From a bacterium (Candidatus Gribaldobacteria) CG_4_10_14_0_8_um_filter_33_9 (GTDB lineage Bacteria > Patescibacteriota > Minisyncoccia > Minisyncoccales > CG1-02-41-26), in NCBI GenBank assembly GCA_002785165.1, contig PFMI01000027.1, forward strand, positions 1 to 19,621: a stretch of DNA of 19,621 nt, given 5' to 3'. A program made the position numbers and the translations under genes. Numbering within the stretch: the stretch's first letter is position 1; each line of letters starts with the position of its first letter. Shown one piece after another: positions 16,901 to 19,621 of this stretch. The notes under the pieces were generated by a model. That model was given only the letters and a program-made list of their open reading frames with translations. It had not been told where the DNA came from and ran no database searches.

Positions 16901-18397
16901 AATAATAGGATTCTAAATTCTTTTAGTGAAATTAATTTGTCTGTTATGACAGAAGATAAAATAGAAACTGCTACATCTTTTTATTATAATGGTTTTGTAA
17001 AAAAGGGATTAAAAATTATTACTTCAAATGGATTTTTTATTGAGGGAACTGAGAATCATAATATAAGATGTTTAAATGAAAATCACGAATTTGTATGGAA
17101 AAAATTGTCTGATTTAAAAATTGACGATATTTTACCTATAAAAATTAATACTTGTATAGTTGATAGTTCAAAAAATAGAAGCATAGCCAATATATTAAAA
17201 AAAGAGTTTGTATTCGAACAACGTTATATTAAAAAAGTCAATGTTCCAAATAAAATATCTTCTGATTTATGTTGGTGGTTAGGTTGTTTAATTAGCGATG
17301 GAAGTTTAATTTCGTCTACTTACACAATTAGTTTTTGCCAAACGGGGGGAGAAGTATTAGATAAATTTGTTGATATAACAAGAAAATTATTTAATATAGA
17401 TTGTTATATAATAAGAGATAATAGAAGAGAAAATTTATTTAATGTAATTATTAGTTCAATTAAATTATTTTCATGGTTAAACGAATATATAGGATTTAAT
17501 AAGGATGAAATACCAGAATTAATTTTTAGAAGCGGAAAATTAATGCGTAAAAATTTTATAGAAGGAATAACATTAGATGGTTTTGTTTCAGATGATCATA
17601 TTTGTATTAAGACAGATAAATCAGAGAATTTTATTAGTCAATTGCAATTATTATGTGCAAGTATAGGTATACCTACATACATTAACCAAAAATATAACTC
17701 AGAGTATGATAAATATTATTATAATCTTTTTGTGCAAGAAGATGGTATCTTAGAAATGTTGAATTTTTCATTTCCAGAAAAACATAAAGAAATAAAATTA
17801 AATAAGATTATAAATAGTAAATCTTTAGTAAGGAGAAAATCTTTTATATTTAATAAAGACTTGATTCCTATAAATAATGAATTTATAATGTTATTAGATA
17901 AAATTGAAAACAGGTGTTTAGATTCTAGTAGATTATATAATATTTTTCATCATATAAAAAATAATGCTAAAAAACAAAAAGCACTAACACTTGATTCTTT
18001 ATTAACGGTCTACAGTTTTATTGATAATATACCAAAGATATTTAATGATGATATTTTATTTACTAAAGTTAAAAAGATTGATACATGTGAAATTGAAACT
18101 ATGGATATTGAAGTTTTAAATGGTCATAATTATATTGCTAATGGATTTATATCACATAATACAATTAACATGCCAAAGGAAACAACATCAGAAGAATTAA
18201 GTCGTTTAACTTTAGAATATATACATGATTTAAAAGGAGTAACGATATATGTTGATGAAAGTAGAGAGGGACAAGTTTTAAATAAAATATCAAACGATGA
18301 AGTTAAGAATTATTTAAAAACTAATGAATCTGAAAAAATTATTATATATGCAAATTCAGATGATGTTAAATGTAGTTCTGGTACTTGTGAAATATAG
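13910..18397 (+). CDS. nrdJ: Class II (B12-dependent) ribonucleotide reductase precursor with two inteins
   Basis: Encodes 1495 residues; removing the inteins at 262-735 and 977-1417 leaves a 580-residue reductase converting ribonucleotides to deoxyribonucleotides. Extein signatures are FNCFVIPIEDS (C82, one of the redox cysteine pair), GGGIGTNFSNLRP, GGQRRAAGLACMNVSHPDI, the split NP/CGE (N260, C736 radical cysteine, E738), C747 in ESYGSCNLGS, MALAPTGTISLLPE, and the split SK/TINMP. The C-terminal tail CSSGTCEI has the mobile CX4C redox pair. No ATP-cone and no separate NrdB-type gene are visible, which fits the B12-dependent class. ATG 13910 follows GGAGGA at 13893-13898. Function depends on both splicing events. 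Confidence 0.92.
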   Translation: MGNSKLSSNGLKIAQVRYFLENVDKDWEDVSRRIGRGVGRVENGNSQVWEDKFSNMIYEMDFLPGGRIIRNVGRNKGSLFNCFVIPIEDSIEEIGQFLKDSLTLWSEGGGIGTNFSNLRPRGAIIKGKGGNSSGPVSFLEAADAVASTIESGGQRRAAGLACMNVSHPDILEFIDAKIVHGKISHFNLSVLVDEEFLEAVESDGLWEFKFAQQSMGTIKARIIWDKIISNMIKHAEPGLLNWDNMRSNNSYYYDPVISTNPCITGDTMVYVADGRRYVAIKTLAEEDKDVPVFCFNEQTHKPEVKMMRRPRITGRNKKILKVNLDDGSSVRCTENHKFYMKDGSIKRADELVMGDRLHHMVSYHASLEEIFKGSNSRSADYVWLNTDFSATLSEHRLVAEFSLGRKLKTGELIHHKDYNSLNNAIDNLVVMTKKEHDILHTKDMLGENNPMNRFPEKNWLIKQDWSDSNNGRFKGYTPEQVFDIAVKYSIELKRKATQEEWYEYCRSHGLPNSRYSLGNYSSPSKMLLAAAEKAGVVALQYSAHVREYKKYLELLTETDMDIFFEDGSIYVNKLCDMCGEIFSVVWWNRERAFCSRACSSRYAHSNEEHRTNKLLGYANRQQETRVNQIKLYSELKKRLNRAPMKKEWEKVCKNAGISYRIRSKKEKNFNEHCFISYKELQQAAELNFVVVSIEEDGYDDVYNGTVDGNHNFYFMVSEDKTKTKKIKYNNMLCRQCGEVILESYGSCNLGSLVLPNFITGTINTNWKKLEETIKLAVRFLDNVIELNKYSLKQNDIKAHNSRRIGIGVMGMAEYLFAKKLKYGSKKSVEEIERLMRFIRDIIYETSVELSVEKGAFPKFDSVAYGKAHFVRTLPAKLRMDIKDKGIRNVTCMALAPTGTISLLPEVSSGIEPLFKKAYRRNDRVSERIYVHPIYKGLLEKGEDIPEWFVDSEDIKPEDHFEIQAVSQKYVDSAVSKCISHNTRIETQDGLIKISDTNNNRILNSFSEINLSVMTEDKIETATSFYYNGFVKKGLKIITSNGFFIEGTENHNIRCLNENHEFVWKKLSDLKIDDILPIKINTCIVDSSKNRSIANILKKEFVFEQRYIKKVNVPNKISSDLCWWLGCLISDGSLISSTYTISFCQTGGEVLDKFVDITRKLFNIDCYIIRDNRRENLFNVIISSIKLFSWLNEYIGFNKDEIPELIFRSGKLMRKNFIEGITLDGFVSDDHICIKTDKSENFISQLQLLCASIGIPTYINQKYNSEYDKYYYNLFVQEDGILEMLNFSFPEKHKEIKLNKIINSKSLVRRKSFIFNKDLIPINNEFIMLLDKIENRCLDSSRLYNIFHHIKNNAKKQKALTLDSLLTVYSFIDNIPKIFNDDILFTKVKKIDTCEIETMDIEVLNGHNYIANGFISHNTINMPKETTSEELSRLTLEYIHDLKGVTIYVDESREGQVLNKISNDEVKNYLKTNESEKIIIYANSDDVKCSSGTCEI
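14693..16114 (+). mobile_element. Intein 1 in nrdJ: HNH homing-endonuclease intein ending in Arg-Gln
   Basis: In-frame 474-residue intein (precursor residues 262-735), starting at Cys262 after ISTNP. Block A is CITGDTMVYVADG and block B is SVRCTENHKFYMKDG with His336. Block F is VYNGTVDGNHNFYFMV. The end reads NNMLCRQ before extein CGE, so the C-terminal residue is Gln735 with Arg before it, where canonical inteins have His-Asn. The inserted endonuclease has an HNH motif (H414, H415, N427, H436 within LIHHKDYNSLNNAIDNL), a Cys4 zinc motif (C575, C578, C594, C598), and two copies of a K/R-x-x-EWxxxC helix module near 493-515 and 639-660. It is probably a selfish element inserted in the catalytic NPCGE codons. 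Confidence 0.88.
16838..18160 (+). mobile_element. Intein 2 in nrdJ: LAGLIDADG homing-endonuclease intein
   Basis: In-frame 441-residue intein (precursor residues 977-1417). Cys977 follows VDSAVSK, and the end ANGFISHN precedes Thr1418 (TINMP). Block B is IEGTENHNIRC with His1050, and block F is DIEVLNGHNYIANG. Two LAGLIDADG-family helices occur: LGCLISDGS (1124-1132, D1130) and FIEGITLDGFVSD (1216-1228, D1223), indicating a potentially active two-motif endonuclease. The first Cys, final His-Asn and Thr as +1 nucleophile fit a functional protein-splicing element. It is of a different endonuclease class from intein 1, so it was probably acquired independently. Confidence 0.9.
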
Positions 18398-18407
18398 GAG
18401 ATGATTT

Positions 18408-19007
18408 ATGAACTTAGGATTTGATATTGATGGGGTTGTTGCTGATCTTGCTACTGTAATGGTCGACCATATTAATAAAGAATATAGTTTAAATCATACG
18501 TCAGATGTTTTTCAAAATTATTATTTAATTAATAATAAATATACAAATAATGATAAACTTAATTTAAAAATAGCTCATGATGTAAAAGAAAAAGTTATTG
18601 ATAATCCTGAAGCATTAATGAAAATAAAACCATATGATAATGTAAGAAAAATTTTATTAATATTAAGAAAAAGTGGGCATCAATTATTTTTTATAACAGC
18701 CAGAAATTCCTCTTTTTATGATCTTACTATAAAATGGTTTAGGAAAAATAAAATACCGTTTGATAAAATTTTCATGGCTGAAAATGGAGAAAAGGGTCTA
18801 CTTGGAAGAGTATTAAATTTAGATTTTTATATTGATGATTTTCATGAGCATTTAGAAGATATGTATAGATATAAAAAGAGGTGGCATAAAGGATTAATTT
18901 TATTTAATAGACCTTGGAATAGTAATGTTTATGTAGATGCGAATAAATTTACAAGACTTGACAATTGGGAAGAAGTGATTAGAATAATAGGTATAAAAAA
19001 TAGATAA
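18408..19007 (+). CDS. HAD-family 5'(3')-deoxyribonucleotidase-like protein
   Basis: A 199-residue HAD-fold protein. Motif I is GFDIDGVVAD with D6 and D8, motif II is FFITARN, motif III is likely the Lys in NGEKG, and the acidic pair is YIDDFHEH. The long helical insertion between motifs I and II fits the C1 cap of the deoxyribonucleotidase/YqfW-type group. It would dephosphorylate (deoxy)nucleoside monophosphates or a related small phosphate and could balance dNTP precursors with dUTPase and NrdJ. ATG 18408 follows TAGGAG, 10 bases after the reductase stop. It is the third HAD protein in the window, but unlike the KdsC-like one its motifs are intact. Confidence 0.75.
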   Translation: MNLGFDIDGVVADLATVMVDHINKEYSLNHTSDVFQNYYLINNKYTNNDKLNLKIAHDVKEKVIDNPEALMKIKPYDNVRKILLILRKSGHQLFFITARNSSFYDLTIKWFRKNKIPFDKIFMAENGEKGLLGRVLNLDFYIDDFHEHLEDMYRYKKRWHKGLILFNRPWNSNVYVDANKFTRLDNWEEVIRIIGIKNR

Positions 19008-19028
19008 TTAAGGAAAGGGGTTGATTAA

Positions 19029-19364
19029 ATGAGTAATAAAATCACATGTGCTGTTTGTCAAAATGAGGAAAATGGAGTTTGTATGGTTAAAAAGAAGATA
19101 GGTATTTCTTTAAATAAAAGAAGAAATTGTGATAAATTTTCACTTCACCCTAGTAAAGTTAAAGAAAAACAGATTGTTAAAACAATAAAACTTTCTTATA
19201 CAGAAAGGGAGATGTTAAGGAAATTATATAAGCAAGAATTAAAAAAATTAAAAGAAAAAAAAGATGATTCAATTGTTGTTAATGATTCTTTTAGAATAAA
19301 TTCAAACGAGTATCACCCACTTACTGGGGATTTAAGTAGATTTAAGTCTACCGCTAATTCATAA
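19029..19364 (+). CDS. Small Cys4 zinc-finger-like phage protein
   Basis: A 111-residue protein of unrecognised family. The N-terminal 40 residues contain CAVC, then GVC and NCDKF, arranged as a possible four-cysteine zinc site (C7, C10, C18, C34). The middle (about 60-80) is rich in Lys, Leu and Glu (LRKLYKQELKKLKEKK) and probably forms a charged helix. The C-terminus is polar. Such proteins occur in phage replication modules as nucleic-acid-binding accessory factors, but nothing here shows the role. The SD region AAGGAAAGGGG precedes ATG 19029. Confidence 0.65.
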   Translation: MSNKITCAVCQNEENGVCMVKKKIGISLNKRRNCDKFSLHPSKVKEKQIVKTIKLSYTEREMLRKLYKQELKKLKEKKDDSIVVNDSFRINSNEYHPLTGDLSRFKSTANS

Positions 19365-19389
19365 TAAATTCATATCGTTGGAGAAACTT

Positions 19390-19621
19390 ATGAAGGTATA
19401 TTGTTTATTTTGTGATAAACTTTATAATGTAAATATTAAAACAACTATAATAGATGGTATTTATATAATAACTACTTGTCCTTTTTGTAATAATAGATTT
19501 CAAGATAAAATTATAAATTATTTGGATGGGCAAGTTAATAAAATATGTAATATTAGTAAGAAACCTAAGTTTTATAGGGTTATTGTGGCTCAGCAGATAA
19601 TACAACGTTTAGAAATGATTT
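19390..19621 (+). CDS. Zinc-ribbon-like hypothetical protein (N-terminal part)
   Basis: ATG 19390 follows GGAGA and opens a frame that runs off the window end after 77 codons. The first 33 residues contain CLFC (C5, C8) and CPFC (C30, C33), a CX2C...CX2C zinc-ribbon pattern. A basic, Lys-rich stretch follows. The family is not recognised. It is the second small cysteine-rich gene in a row, suggesting a run of nucleic-acid-binding or adaptor proteins continuing beyond the window. Confidence 0.6.
   Translation, partial: MKVYCLFCDKLYNVNIKTTIIDGIYIITTCPFCNNRFQDKIINYLDGQVNKICNISKKPKFYRVIVAQQIIQRLEMI

Overview
This window looks like part of a large, strongly AT-rich, tailed-phage genome. It could instead be an integrated phage-like element. 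All credible genes are on the + strand, tightly packed or overlapping by 1-11 bases, and most have a good Shine-Dalgarno (SD) sequence. The phage assignment rests on a compact replication and nucleotide block (DnaX-like clamp loader, family A DNA polymerase, dUTPase, intein-bearing class II ribonucleotide reductase, deoxynucleotidase-like HAD protein) beside a 755-residue LamG/DUF2341 protein of the kind found in tail fibres and virion appendages. The sequence does not identify the host.

Positions 1-8029 hold a carbohydrate cassette. It contains the end of a probable glycan-related protein, a TylF-like methyltransferase, a GT2 glycosyltransferase, a mannose-6-phosphate-isomerase-type cupin, a sugar nucleotidyltransferase fused to an APH-type kinase, a GatZ-like TIM-barrel protein, a HAD phosphatase, an epimerase/dehydratase SDR, an RmlC-like cupin, an RmlD-like reductase and a degenerate KdsC-like HAD protein. 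Together these could build, activate, tailor and transfer an unusual sugar. The product is unknown. Between the first two genes (about 457-501) is a GC-rich, foldable element that stands out from its AT-rich surroundings and is followed by a 12-codon leader ORF.

Positions 8033-10300 encode the LamG/DUF2341 protein, whose ends carry related short strand repeats. A short gap at 10301-10363 holds a promoter candidate with a perfect 17-base palindrome across its spacer and -10 region, and this probably starts the replication operon.

Positions 10364-19007 form that operon: clamp loader, DNA polymerase with an added C-terminal zinc ribbon, dUTPase, NrdJ-type reductase and a HAD deoxynucleotidase-like protein. 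The reductase reads as 1495 codons but contains two inteins. One (474 residues, HNH endonuclease, atypical C-terminal Arg-Gln) splits the catalytic NP/CGE motif. The other (441 residues, LAGLIDADG endonuclease, canonical His-Asn end) splits SK/TINMP. The spliced enzyme would have 580 residues. The window ends with two small cysteine-rich, probably zinc-binding proteins, the last cut by the window edge.

There is no gene-free stretch longer than about 120 bases. No tRNA, CRISPR array, insertion sequence or convincing terminator was seen.
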